64,000 bases of DNA, taken from Sporomusaceae bacterium UBA7701. Lineage in GTDB: Bacteria; Bacillota; Negativicutes; Sporomusales; UBA7701. Made by a program: the position numbers and the translations under genes. The stretch covers positions 332,814 through 396,813 of the forward strand of contig DLGF01000012.1 of NCBI GenBank assembly GCA_002482545.1. Direction: 5' to 3'. This document shows, one piece after another, positions 33,739 through 42,682 of the stretch. The stretch's first letter is position 1. Each line of letters opens with the position of its first letter. The notes under the pieces are model-generated. The model was not told where the DNA came from. It was given only the letters and a program-made list of their open reading frames with translations, and ran no database searches.

Positions 33739-35481
33739 TCAGCCCAGGTGATATTTGGCTTCGGCCAGTTGATAAAGCCGCCGCCAAAGCAGTCGGTTCA
33801 GCGCTACGACAAAAATGCACATTACGGTGATTCCCCAGATAATCCCGGCCCAATCGCCCTGCGCCGTGACCTGGCTGATATATGCCCCCAGGCCCGTGGC
33901 TACAAGCTGCTGCTCATGCCAACCGACAATTTCGGAAACGATACTGGCGTTCCAGGCTCCACCCGAAGCGGTAACGGCTCCTGTAACCAGATACGGGAAG
34001 ATGCTAGGGAGGATGAGCGACTTCCACTTCCGCCAGCCTGTCAGTTTGTAGACGGCGGACGCCTCGCGCAGGTCGTTCGGAATGGCCGTCGCCCCGGCGA
34101 TCACATTAAACAGGATATACCATTGGGTGCCCATCATCATGAGCAGAATCGAGCCCCATTCGAAATTTACCCGGTATTGCAAAAACAGTACCGTGATAAA
34201 GGGAAACAGCATATTGGCGGGAAAAGAAGCGGCAATCTGCACGACCGGTTGCAATAGCTTGGACAACCTTGGGTTTAATCCAATGCGCACCCCGACGGGA
34301 ATCGCCCACAGCGCGCCAAGGCAAACAGCGATTAATACCCGTCCCAAGGTGTAAAGACCCTGTTGAAATACGGCAATTAATTGTCCCCCGTTCATTCCCG
34401 CGACCAAAGCAAAGGCTTGCCGCGCCGGCTCGCTGATCCAGTAAAGCAGGATTGCTCCACCCACGATTTTAAAAGCCATAGCCGGCAACTGAGCACGAAA
34501 AACACGCTTAACCTCTTCCGCCGCAGTTTTCGACATTCCGGCGAAGCCGTCCAGAATAAGACCGAGCAGCCGGACAAAAGGCTTCAGAACAACCCTTTTC
34601 ACGAAATTAACCGCAACAGACCGCTGTAACAGGTCATAAACCCAAGAAGACGGCAGATCCGCCGCTTCGGACAGTTCGATCTTAAATTTTTGGCTCCATA
34701 CGACCAGGGGGCGCCAGAAGAGTTGGTCTACCAGGAGGATCATCAGGACCATCGTCAGGATCGAATACAATATCGCCTGCAGATCGCCGGCTTCCACGGC
34801 CAGGGCCAGGTAAGAGCCTACGCCCGGCAGGCGGATACGTTCGCCGAGAACACTGATGGCTTCGCTGGCGGCGAGGAAAAACCAACCGCCGCCGAAGGAC
34901 ATCATGCTGTTCCAAACAAGACCAATCCCGGAAAAAGGCAGCTCCAGGCGAATGAACCTTTGCCACCAATTGAGCCTCAAAACGGCGGCGGCTTCTTCTA
35001 AGTCCTTGGGTATCGTTTTCAGCGAATTGTAAAAACTGAAGGTCATATTCCACGCCTGACCGGTGAAGATCGCAAAAATCGAGGCAAGCTCGACGCCCAG
35101 CAGGCTGCCTGGAAAGAGGGCCATAAAGGCGGAGATGGTTGCGGAAAGAAAGCCGAGAACCGGCACCGATTGCAGAATATCAAGCAAGGGGACCAGCACC
35201 TTTTCCGCCGGCTTGCTTTTTGCGGCAATATAACCGTAAACAAGGGTAAAGCCCAAGGATGCTCCGAAGGCGGCAAACATCCGCAGCAAAGAGCGGCCCG
35301 CATAGTGCGGCAGCATCGCCGGGTCGAGGGAAATATCGACCCGGTCTTCCGGTGAAAAGGGGACGCTCATACCGGCGCCTAAATGCAGCGCGGCATAAAG
35401 CAGCACAAAAATAAAGGCTATTATGACGATATCGATTGCGCCAAAACGACGTTTGGGCATGTTGGTTACAAAGACGGACAT
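33739..35481 (-). CDS. Duplicated (fused) ABC transporter permease
   Basis: This 580-residue protein contains two binding-protein-dependent permease units in one chain. Each has an EAA loop: LEEAAAVLRLNWWQRFIRLELP in the first and LREASAVYKLTGWRKWKSLILP in the second. About twelve membrane segments are visible, with a hydrophilic linker near 265-320. No periplasmic binding protein gene is nearby. AGAAGGAGGG precedes the ATG. It is the first gene after the M-box riboswitch. Confidence 0.9.
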   Translation of the reverse strand: MSVFVTNMPKRRFGAIDIVIIAFIFVLLYAALHLGAGMSVPFSPEDRVDISLDPAMLPHYAGRSLLRMFAAFGASLGFTLVYGYIAAKSKPAEKVLVPLLDILQSVPVLGFLSATISAFMALFPGSLLGVELASIFAIFTGQAWNMTFSFYNSLKTIPKDLEEAAAVLRLNWWQRFIRLELPFSGIGLVWNSMMSFGGGWFFLAASEAISVLGERIRLPGVGSYLALAVEAGDLQAILYSILTMVLMILLVDQLFWRPLVVWSQKFKIELSEAADLPSSWVYDLLQRSVAVNFVKRVVLKPFVRLLGLILDGFAGMSKTAAEEVKRVFRAQLPAMAFKIVGGAILLYWISEPARQAFALVAGMNGGQLIAVFQQGLYTLGRVLIAVCLGALWAIPVGVRIGLNPRLSKLLQPVVQIAASFPANMLFPFITVLFLQYRVNFEWGSILLMMMGTQWYILFNVIAGATAIPNDLREASAVYKLTGWRKWKSLILPSIFPYLVTGAVTASGGAWNASIVSEIVGWHEQQLVATGLGAYISQVTAQGDWAGIIWGITVMCIFVVALNRLLWRRLYQLAEAKYHLG

Positions 35482-35586
35482 GGGATATCCCTCCTTCTGG
35501 CAAGAATGCAGTCGAGTTAAAGGATCTGCCTTGATAAATGCTTAAGCCGCTACTATCACAATCCATTCTTACCACCCCCTTCCCAG

Positions 35587-35614
35587 CAAAAAAGACCTTC
35601 CACCGGAAGGTCTC
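35587..35614 (-). terminator. Terminator of the M-box riboswitch
   Basis: AGACCTTCC pairs with GGAAGGTCT around a 3-base loop and is followed by TTTTTTG on the minus strand, between the aptamer and the permease gene. Confidence 0.9.
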
Positions 35615-35639
35615 AAAAGACAAATAGAAATAGACGAGC

Positions 35640-35806
35640 AACCCTCCAGTCGTTCCAGTTTTAGCACTGCATAACGTAGAGTACAAACCTATTACTCAGC
35701 CACCTTAAGTAAGACCTTATTTCGATCATACCTGCTCTACCCATTGGCATCTCTCGACGTTTCCGGGCAGTGGCCTGTGTTTATGCAGGAACCTCACCTA
35801 ACGGAA
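35640..35806 (-). promoter_or_regulatory. M-box (ykoK) magnesium riboswitch
   Basis: On the minus strand the hallmark segments of the M-box appear in order: CCGTTAGGTGAGGTTCCT, CCACTGCCC, AACGTCGAGAGATGCCAATGGGT, AAGGTGGCTGAGT and ATGCAGTGCTAAAACTGGA. These match the canonical Mg2+ aptamer closely. High Mg2+ should favour the terminator at 35587-35614 and shut off the ABC transporter. Assignment rests on recalled consensus; a covariance search would settle it. Confidence 0.93.
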
Positions 35807-35828
35807 TTATTCTTTTTGCAACATCCTT

Positions 35829-35857
35829 ATATTAGCACTGCCCTATGGAAAAATCAA
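35829..35857 (-). promoter_or_regulatory. Sigma-A-type promoter of the M-box transcript
   Basis: TTGATT (35852-35857) and TAATAT (35829-35834) are 17 bases apart on the minus strand, about 25 bases before the aptamer. The rest of 35858-36137 shows no gene or clear site. Confidence 0.65.
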
Positions 35858-36137
35858 CTCTATTCGCGTGAAAAGCGGACTTTTTAACCTAATTTTCATA
35901 TAAACTTAACCTATGACGCATTTACGCCATATTGGTCATCGTGGCTCGTTGTTGCATCATCTTTCTTGACGGATTACCGTGGGCAGTTCATGAAGTGCAC
36001 TTTTTCTGGCTGCATAAGCCATGTTGCTTGAAACGGGGCTACCCTTGGCAGGAATTGAGGCGGCAGCCTTTGCCGGGCAGTATATAGTGCGAATGAAAAC
36101 AGCTCAAATATCTTCGGCAATCATTCACACAAAAAAT

Positions 36138-36184
36138 TTGACATTTTATTAAGGTACCTGTATTATATAGATAAGGTACCTTAA
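36138..36184 (+). promoter_or_regulatory. Promoter and twin palindromic operator of the MarR gene
   Basis: TTGACA (36138-36143) and TATTAT (36161-36166) are 17 bases apart. Two copies of the palindrome AAGGTACCT lie at 36151-36159, inside the spacer, and 36173-36181, just after the -10; the arms extend to TTAAGGTACCT and AGGTACCTTAA. A MarR dimer bound to both would block transcription, so autorepression is the natural reading. Confidence 0.85.
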
Positions 36185-36206
36185 TAATTTCAAGGAGACG
36201 ATGATC

Positions 36207-36746
36207 ATGGAAAACGTAAATAGGAGTTTGACCGAAAGGTTCATCATGCTTAGCCGCTTGCTCATGCAAAAGCACCACCAGATGGGAGCGAACCATCATC
36301 ATGACCCTTATCGCGGGCAAGGCCGAATTTTATCTTTGCTTAAAATGCAACCGGAAATGAGTCAAAGAGAACTCTCGTATTTGCTGGGCATACGCCCGCA
36401 ATCCATGGGGGAATTATTGACCAAGCTGGAGCAAAGCGGTTATATCACCCGTACACCCTCTGCCGACGACCGGCGGGCCATGGATATTCAATTGACAGCT
36501 GAAGGCGCGGCGGCAGCCGCTTCGATGGGGCAGCGCCGCGCGCAGGAACTTGCGGCAGATGAAATGTTTCAATGCTTAAATAAAGAGGAGCAGGAAGTTT
36601 TAGCCGGTTATCTGGACCGTATCATTGATACGCTAAAAGAAACCCTTGCCGGTGAACCAATGGATTGCCCCGAACATAGGCCGCATCCGCATTGCTTCGG
36701 TGACCGTCACATGGGATTCGGCGGACGACGAGGCGAAAGATTTTAA
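36207..36746 (+). CDS. MarR family transcriptional regulator with His-rich ends
   Basis: This 179-residue winged-helix regulator has the MarR core (ILSLLKMQPEMSQRELSYLLG, PQSMGELLTKLEQSGYITR, DDRRAMDIQLTAEG). It also has histidine clusters near the N-terminus (KHHQMGANHHHDPY) and C-terminus (HRPHPHCFGDRH), which suggest metal or haem sensing. The ATG at 36207 is preferred over an earlier one because AAGGAG is 8 bases before it. It diverges from the M-box ABC operon and has a strong promoter with twin operators. Confidence 0.9.
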   Translation: MENVNRSLTERFIMLSRLLMQKHHQMGANHHHDPYRGQGRILSLLKMQPEMSQRELSYLLGIRPQSMGELLTKLEQSGYITRTPSADDRRAMDIQLTAEGAAAAASMGQRRAQELAADEMFQCLNKEEQEVLAGYLDRIIDTLKETLAGEPMDCPEHRPHPHCFGDRHMGFGGRRGERF

Positions 36747-36760
36747 GTAAGCAAAAATTT

Positions 36761-36811
36761 AGACGCGGGACGCCGTTATCCATTCGGGATCAAGGCGCTC
36801 CCGCGTCTGCC
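36761..36811. terminator. Long hairpin between convergent genes
   Basis: AGACGCGGGA pairs with TCCCGCGTCT, with a further GCGCC/GGCGT inner stem. TTTTT follows on the minus side after AAA. Probably ends both the MarR and the glycosyltransferase transcripts. Confidence 0.6.
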
Positions 36812-36833
36812 TTTACCAAAACTTTCTTCCTTA

Positions 36834-38189
36834 TCACCCCGCTGGCATCGCAGGCGTCTTGTCTGCTCTGACGATGTACTGATAGGCCCTGTAGCGGTAT
36901 GCCAGTTGAGGATCTCCGCCAAAGGCTACCAAGGTCTGAATGAAGTTCTTGTCGCTTTCGGTTTCATTTAGCGTTGTTTGCCAGCATACATTCAATTTGT
37001 AACCAGCATTTTTAAACATAAAATCTATTTCATTTAAGGTAAAAAACCGCATATGCGTTCTATCCAAGATACCGGCGTCTTCATATCGCCAGTTTCCCTG
37101 CAGCAGACTGCGTATTACGCTGAAATGCATAACATTGGGGATACTTGCCAGGATTTGGCCGTCCGGTTTCAAATAAGGCCGCATATTTTCCAGCGCCTGC
37201 CAGGGATTCACCAGATGTTCAAGAACATCAGCAAAAATTATATAATCAAAATGCTCTACCGGAAAAGGCAGCATTGTGTTTTCAATATCAGCAGCGATTA
37301 CTTCGGCAAACAGTTTGGCGCTTAAAGCAGCTTCTTCATTCAATTCAATGCCGGCTATTTCAGCTTTCGGATAAATGTTTTTAATCTGCAATAGCGTGCC
37401 GCCGCAGGCACAGCCTACTTCCAGCACATTAAACGGCCGGTCTTTCGATTTGTCTATTAAATTAATTATTTCATGCCTGATAAAGGTTGAGTATACCGGG
37501 TCAAAGCCCCATTTGGCGATGAATTTGCCGCGATTATCGATTTGATGCGCCGTATTGCCGGAATTATGAACAAAAGTATCCTTGCACAGAATAAGCTTGT
37601 AGCCGGCAAGTCTTATGCGGAGCGAATAATCTTCATCTTCCAGTCCGCCGGGTGTAAACTGCTCATCCAATTGGCCGACCTTATCCAGGACTTCCTTCTT
37701 AATCAGCGTACAATGGCCAACCAGCTTTAGCCGTTCTTCCCAAAACTCGGGATGGGGCTGATTCACCCGCGCTGCATATTCCTGCATCTCTTCCAGGGTT
37801 TGATAATGAACCGCGATACTCTGGTAATAACCGCAAATGTTTGTCGTAGGGCTGACGGCGCCAATCGTATCATTGCTGTAAAGGCAGTGAAGCAGGTTGC
37901 TCAGCCAGCCTGACGTAACGACAACATCATTTCTCAGCAGCAGGACATTATCTCCCGCCGCTATCGCCAGCCCCTGGTTATAGCCTTGCGGATGCCCCGC
38001 GTTCCGGTCGTTATAAATTACTTTCAAATCATCTTGCGTCTTCAGCCAGTCAACGGTCCCGTCAGTCGACTGATTATCGACTATAATAAGCTCATATTGT
38101 TCCGGCTCAGTATATTTGCGGATATTTTCGATGCAAGTTCGCGTGCGGTCCCGTTCATTCTGGGTCAAAATAATGATGCTTGTTTTCAT
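36834..38189 (-). CDS. Fusion of GT2 glycosyltransferase and SAM-dependent methyltransferase
   Basis: This 451-residue protein has an N-terminal GT2 domain (about 1-225: SIIILTQNERDRT, VDNQSTDGTVDWL, GLEDEDYSLRIRLAG) and a C-terminal class I methyltransferase (about 235-400: NVLEVGCACGGTLLQIK, FADVLEHLVNPWQALENM). Such fusions modify surface polysaccharides or glycosylate S-layer or flagellar proteins. The start at 38189 matches the GT2 N-terminus, with AGGAGAG 11 bases upstream; an ATG nine codons earlier is possible. It is AT-richer than the flanking genes. Confidence 0.85.
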   Translation of the reverse strand: MKTSIIILTQNERDRTRTCIENIRKYTEPEQYELIIVDNQSTDGTVDWLKTQDDLKVIYNDRNAGHPQGYNQGLAIAAGDNVLLLRNDVVVTSGWLSNLLHCLYSNDTIGAVSPTTNICGYYQSIAVHYQTLEEMQEYAARVNQPHPEFWEERLKLVGHCTLIKKEVLDKVGQLDEQFTPGGLEDEDYSLRIRLAGYKLILCKDTFVHNSGNTAHQIDNRGKFIAKWGFDPVYSTFIRHEIINLIDKSKDRPFNVLEVGCACGGTLLQIKNIYPKAEIAGIELNEEAALSAKLFAEVIAADIENTMLPFPVEHFDYIIFADVLEHLVNPWQALENMRPYLKPDGQILASIPNVMHFSVIRSLLQGNWRYEDAGILDRTHMRFFTLNEIDFMFKNAGYKLNVCWQTTLNETESDKNFIQTLVAFGGDPQLAYRYRAYQYIVRADKTPAMPAG

Positions 38190-38261
38190 ACGCGGCAATT
38201 CTCTCCTCGTGTTCATACTCTAAAGCCGGCATTCGTCAGCCGTTCTTTCTCCCGCCAAATA

Positions 38262-41129
38262 TTACGGGATTAAATGCTGATAAATTTTTTTGCATATATT
38301 CACCCAATAAAAATTATCATAAGCGAAATCCTGAATCGTGTTACAGACGCGCGCCAGCCTTACCTCATTCTGGCAGTTTTTAATGAGAATATCTGCGAGC
38401 TGAACGGTATAATCTTTTCGGAAAATATCACCATATTTGCCATTACCGGTAACATCTTTCGCCGAAACAACATCAGAGGTGATAATAAAGCAGCCCTGGC
38501 TTGCCGCTTCCGCAAAAACCAGACCAAAGCTTTCCAGACGGGAAGTCAGGCAGAAGATCTTAGCTTTCTGATATTCGGCGCTTAAGGCTTCCTTATCTGA
38601 TATTTTTCCTGTAAAAATAACCTTTTCCGCAAGCTGGGGGTATTTCTCAAAATATTGTTCTATATAGGACTCAAATTGTTTTTCCACCGGCCCGATAATT
38701 TTTAGCTTCCAATCAGGAATGCCGGGGGAAGCTATGGCGAACGCTTCCAGCAATACTTCATTGGCTTTAAGATACAGACCAATGCGTCCAACGGTGCAAA
38801 TGATATTTTCTTTCTCAGCAAAGTTAATTTGCTTCCTTGTGCCGAAATCATAAAAACCGTTTGGCAGATATTCGACAGTTACAGGCCATTGTTTATTTAA
38901 ATATTCATAGAGCTCTGTCGTCTCCACACTGATAAGCGCGCACTCTTTTAAGATGCTGTGGCTGGCTTCAATATTATTTTCATTAATATCGAATTGTTTG
39001 ATAAACCACTCGTTTGCATCCAGTTTTAAAAAGATTTTGCCTTGGGGATTTAAGGATTTGTATAGTCTCGCCCATTCCAAGGTTCTGTCCAAGAAATGAT
39101 ATAAATTTAAGATATCAATATTCTTTGCATTTGCCTTAAGGTATTCGGAAGCGTCAAGCAGCCCATTTTCTTTATTCCGCGGAATAAAATCAAGCTTTAA
39201 GCCTTCCAACAAACTTGAAATATAGGGATATTCACCATTCTCATAGCAGGCAACCCTGGCATCGAGCCCATACTGTTTGTGAAGAAGATACGGTATCATG
39301 CCAATATCCTTGCCTAGGTGGACATTTTCCGTTTCAGGGAAAAGAGTGACAAAGGTCATTGGCCGCTTTTCCTTATTTAAGATGCCTTCCAGATATTGTT
39401 TATTGTGCAGAACTTTCGCGTCATTGGGAATATATACGCGGGCCCTTTCATTGTGCTGATAAGCCAGCTCGGGTTTATCGAGTTTATCATAGCAAATGCA
39501 TAACTGGAGATGCGGGAGCCAGGTCCAGCAAGCCGGAGATAAACCGTAGTTGTCTAAAGGCTTCTCCAGTTCGGTGGCAAGTTTATACCAATAAGCCGCA
39601 TGGTGATAGTTTTTTTCATTGAGAAAAAGAAAAGCCAGGCGGCAGCAAACCTCCGCTCTCATGGTATCGTATTCAAGAGACTTATAAATATATTTAAGTT
39701 CGTTTTCCCGGTCGTTAAGGCAGGCATAACTGTCTGCAATCCTGTTGCAGGCTAAAATATTATCTTCAATCCAGCCCCGTCCTGTAGCCAGAAATTTTTT
39801 ATAGATGCTGATAGCTTTTTTACGTCGGCCCTCTTCCAGCAATCGGGTGGCGTGCTCGAACAATTCCTGCGGAAACAGGGGGTTATCCAGCGTCCGGTTT
39901 GTGCCGGCTGCACCTGTCGACGTAATAACGATATCGCTTTTGGCGACTTTTCCGCCTGCTGCCAGATACTCGGTCTCAGCCTGAAACCAGGTAAAGCGTT
40001 TTATCCTTTTTACCAGCCGGTAATTGCCAATACCCAGGTGATTGTTCATCGCAACCGCGTCAATTGTTTGCCCGAGGTCCTTCTTCAGTTTGAATAGCTT
40101 TTCCCGGTCTTCCTCCAGCAGTATTTCATCGGCATCCAGCCAAAAAATATATTCCATGGTAGCCTTGCTAAAAGCAAAATTCCGGGCGCTTGCCCGATCT
40201 TCGCCAAACGGAAAATCATACACCTTTTCAGTGAACCGGCTGGCTATTTCTTTCGTAGCGTCTGTTGAAGCCCGATCAACAATAATAATTTCATCGACAA
40301 GATTCTTCATTGAATTTAAACAATGCGGTAAGGTGTCCTCCGCATTTTGCACAATCATACAAAGGCTTATGGTAATAGGGGGATTTGTATTCACCAGGTA
40401 GGCGGCAATGTCAAATCCCCACTTCGCCACAGCGATTTGCTTGTTCTCCATAAGTAAATTCCTGGTTCTGGTGTCCTCACAATGGCTAAAAGTGACACTG
40501 CCAATATGATGAATATAGGAATCGAGGGCGATCATCAGTTGCCATCCCTTATTTGCCGCACGCAGACAAAGGTCGTCATCTTCAAAATTGCCGAATCCGA
40601 ATCGTTCGTCAAATACGCCGATGTCTTCCAAAACCGTTCTTTTTACCAACAGGCAGAAGCCGACCAGCCGCAAAACGCTTCTATAGCCCTGCGCGTTCCA
40701 TTTGCAATGGACCTTCGCGAAAGCATCCAAAACGGAAATGTCTGAATAGGAAACGGGAATTTGCTGCGGTCCGCTGACATTATTGGTGACCGGCCCCACG
40801 AGCCCAATTTTATCGTTGCTGTACAGGAGGCGCAGCATATTGCCCAGCCAATTCTCAGTAACAATTGTGTCATTGTTTAAAAATAGAACGGCGTCACCGG
40901 TTGAAATTTCATATCCCTGGTTGCAGCCCCGGGCAAAACCCAGGTTTTTTTCATTTAAAACCGTCTTGATATCAGGCCGTGATTTTAAGTACGCCACCGT
41001 ACCGTCAGTTGAGCCGTTATCTACAACAATTAATTCAAAAGGCTCGAGGGTGTGTTTAAAGATGCTTGACAAACATTGAATTGTTATTTCCAGTTTGTTA
41101 TGCGTGAGAATGATGATGCTGGTGAGCAT
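38262..41129 (-). CDS. Multidomain glycosyltransferase: GT2, GT2, TPR-like repeats, GT4
   Basis: This 955-residue protein appears to join four modules: a GT2 domain (1-245, SIIILTHNKLEITIQC, NFEDDDLCLRAANKG), a second GT2 (about 250-420, ISLCMIVQNAEDTLPHCL, FWLDADEILLEEDREK), TPR-like helices (about 430-585) and a GT-B/GT4 domain (about 590-955, VGRIGLYLKANEVLLEAF, SRLESFGLVFAEAASQGC). The repeat unit resembles glycan-assembly proteins of anaerobes. AGGAGG precedes the ATG. With the following GT-methyltransferase gene it forms an AT-richer island, suggesting transfer. Confidence 0.85.
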   Translation of the reverse strand: MLTSIIILTHNKLEITIQCLSSIFKHTLEPFELIVVDNGSTDGTVAYLKSRPDIKTVLNEKNLGFARGCNQGYEISTGDAVLFLNNDTIVTENWLGNMLRLLYSNDKIGLVGPVTNNVSGPQQIPVSYSDISVLDAFAKVHCKWNAQGYRSVLRLVGFCLLVKRTVLEDIGVFDERFGFGNFEDDDLCLRAANKGWQLMIALDSYIHHIGSVTFSHCEDTRTRNLLMENKQIAVAKWGFDIAAYLVNTNPPITISLCMIVQNAEDTLPHCLNSMKNLVDEIIIVDRASTDATKEIASRFTEKVYDFPFGEDRASARNFAFSKATMEYIFWLDADEILLEEDREKLFKLKKDLGQTIDAVAMNNHLGIGNYRLVKRIKRFTWFQAETEYLAAGGKVAKSDIVITSTGAAGTNRTLDNPLFPQELFEHATRLLEEGRRKKAISIYKKFLATGRGWIEDNILACNRIADSYACLNDRENELKYIYKSLEYDTMRAEVCCRLAFLFLNEKNYHHAAYWYKLATELEKPLDNYGLSPACWTWLPHLQLCICYDKLDKPELAYQHNERARVYIPNDAKVLHNKQYLEGILNKEKRPMTFVTLFPETENVHLGKDIGMIPYLLHKQYGLDARVACYENGEYPYISSLLEGLKLDFIPRNKENGLLDASEYLKANAKNIDILNLYHFLDRTLEWARLYKSLNPQGKIFLKLDANEWFIKQFDINENNIEASHSILKECALISVETTELYEYLNKQWPVTVEYLPNGFYDFGTRKQINFAEKENIICTVGRIGLYLKANEVLLEAFAIASPGIPDWKLKIIGPVEKQFESYIEQYFEKYPQLAEKVIFTGKISDKEALSAEYQKAKIFCLTSRLESFGLVFAEAASQGCFIITSDVVSAKDVTGNGKYGDIFRKDYTVQLADILIKNCQNEVRLARVCNTIQDFAYDNFYWVNICKKIYQHLIP

Positions 41130-41283
41130 GCTTTACCTCCTGGATTATATTGGGCAACGGGAGTGTAGGACGAAGACCGCAATACCGGGAAGCGCCGGCT
41201 CAAATTCTATTAAGAACGCTTAAACTGCCGATTGCACCATATACTATCTATATGTCAAATACTTGGCATAAGTGCAAGCAAAG

Positions 41284-41372
41284 CTCCTGACCGCCGCGAG
41301 GCCGGGCATAGGGGAAGACGCGTCGTAAGGCCGAGTGTGCCGCTTCCTGCAGGAGTCCTGAGAGAGAGGACT
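41284..41372. other. Orphan structured element in the 41130-41498 intergenic region
   Basis: This stretch folds on paper: CTCCTG (41284-41289) pairs with CAGGAG (41350-41355), GGAAG (41313-41317) with CTTCC (41343-41347), and a separate AGTCCT/AGGACT hairpin spans 41354-41372. No reading frame with a ribosome binding site is present and it fits no riboswitch consensus I can recall. Which strand is transcribed is unclear. The remainder of the gap holds a terminator and nothing else I can support. Confidence 0.4.
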
Positions 41373-41377
41373 GCCAA

Positions 41378-41417
41378 ATAAAAGGCAGCTTCCTTTCTTC
41401 GGAAAAGAAGCTGCCTT
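41378..41417 (-). terminator. Intrinsic terminator of the old yellow enzyme gene
   Basis: AAGGCAGCTTC pairs with GAAGCTGCCTT and is followed by TTATTTGG on the minus strand; a weaker T tract also lies on the plus side. Confidence 0.75.
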
Positions 41418-41498
41418 CCGGTTTATTTATTTTTTCACGATAGGCGGTGCGGCAGGACTGTCAATGATCCCCGGTTCCGGCAATATTACCCGTATCGC

Positions 41499-42515
41499 TT
41501 ATGGACGCCGGCCGCGAAGATAGGGTTCGGGCCAGGCAACTTCCTGGCCCAAAAGGGCGCCGGCCGCCAGCGGCCAGTAGGGATTGCGCAGAAGCTCCCG
41601 GCCGAGAAACACCAGGTCGCAGCCGGACTTTACAACCTGCTCGGCCTGGAAGGGGTCGGTGACAAGGCCGCCGCCGATAACCGGCAGGCCGGTTTTTTCC
41701 CTGATCGCCAGGGCAAAGGGAATCTGGTAGCCGGGGTACGCGCGCGGTGCGGCGGGTGTAACCGCCCCGGAGCTGACATGAATAGCGTCGATGCCTCGGT
41801 CTTTGACGCTATTCAGCATGGCGGACATGCTGTCCGGAGTATTGCCGCCCTCCTCATAATCGTGGGCCGATACCCGGACAAGCAGCGCCAATTCAGCGGG
41901 TACGGCGCTGCGGACAGCGGACACGATTTCACCCAGCAGCCTGGCGCGCTGCTCGGGTCCGCCTCCGTATTCGTCGGTGCGCCGGTTGGTCAGCGGCGAC
42001 AGAAATTGGTTGATGAGATAACCGTGGGCCGCGTGGATTTCCACGGCGTCATAACCGGCTGCCGCCGCCCGCCTGGCGGCGGCGGCGAATCTTTCGGCAA
42101 TGGCGCTGATTTCCCCTTTTGTCAGTTCCCGGGGAACGCGGTGCTTTTCACTAAAAGCAATCGGCGAGGGAGCCACCGGCTCGAGGTAGTCGACCTCGCT
42201 TTTTCGCCCGGCATGGTTGAGCTGGATGCCCAGCTTTGCCCCGTATGTATGAACAATGTCGACGATCCGCCTGAGGGAGTCCCGCTGGCGGTCGTTCCAA
42301 AGACCCAGATCCCGGGCGCTGATACGCCCACCATCCTCGACGCCAGTCGCCTCCTGAATGATGAAGCCGACTCCGCCCAGCGCCCGCGAGGCATAATGGA
42401 CGAAGTGCCAATCATTGGGGATTCCCTCCCGGTCTGAAGTGTAGTTGCACATCGGCGGCATGACAATCCGGTTCTTCAGCGTCAGGTTCCCAAGGATATA
42501 CGAATCAAACAGCAT
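41499..42515 (-). CDS. NADH:flavin oxidoreductase (old yellow enzyme, NamA/YqjM type)
   Basis: This 338-residue FMN-dependent ene-reductase has the family motifs NRIVMPPMCNYTSDREG, GIQLNHAGRKSEV, the catalytic VEIHAAHGYLINQFLSPLTNRRTDEYGG segment and LVFLGRELLRNPYWP. The early Cys in PPMC is typical of the YqjM-type subgroup. Physiological substrate unknown. GGGGAGATGG precedes the ATG. Monocistronic. Confidence 0.93.
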   Translation of the reverse strand: MLFDSYILGNLTLKNRIVMPPMCNYTSDREGIPNDWHFVHYASRALGGVGFIIQEATGVEDGGRISARDLGLWNDRQRDSLRRIVDIVHTYGAKLGIQLNHAGRKSEVDYLEPVAPSPIAFSEKHRVPRELTKGEISAIAERFAAAARRAAAAGYDAVEIHAAHGYLINQFLSPLTNRRTDEYGGGPEQRARLLGEIVSAVRSAVPAELALLVRVSAHDYEEGGNTPDSMSAMLNSVKDRGIDAIHVSSGAVTPAAPRAYPGYQIPFALAIREKTGLPVIGGGLVTDPFQAEQVVKSGCDLVFLGRELLRNPYWPLAAGALLGQEVAWPEPYLRGRRP

Positions 42516-42682
42516 CTTCCATCTCCCCTTTCGGTAACTCCTAAAATAGTTTTCCGGCCTTGATGGATTTATCCTTTATTTTTATCCCCCAATCCCGCTA
42601 CAAATTCTATAATATAAGTAACCGGCTAAGCGGCCGGCTGATGAAGCAAACTAAGAATACTACGAACTCAGGAGCTGATGAA

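Noticed and set aside
41284..41372. Cobalamin, ydaO or c-di-GMP riboswitch
   Set aside because: Short words resemble parts of these consensuses, but the core invariant segments do not occur in order, so only an orphan element is reported.
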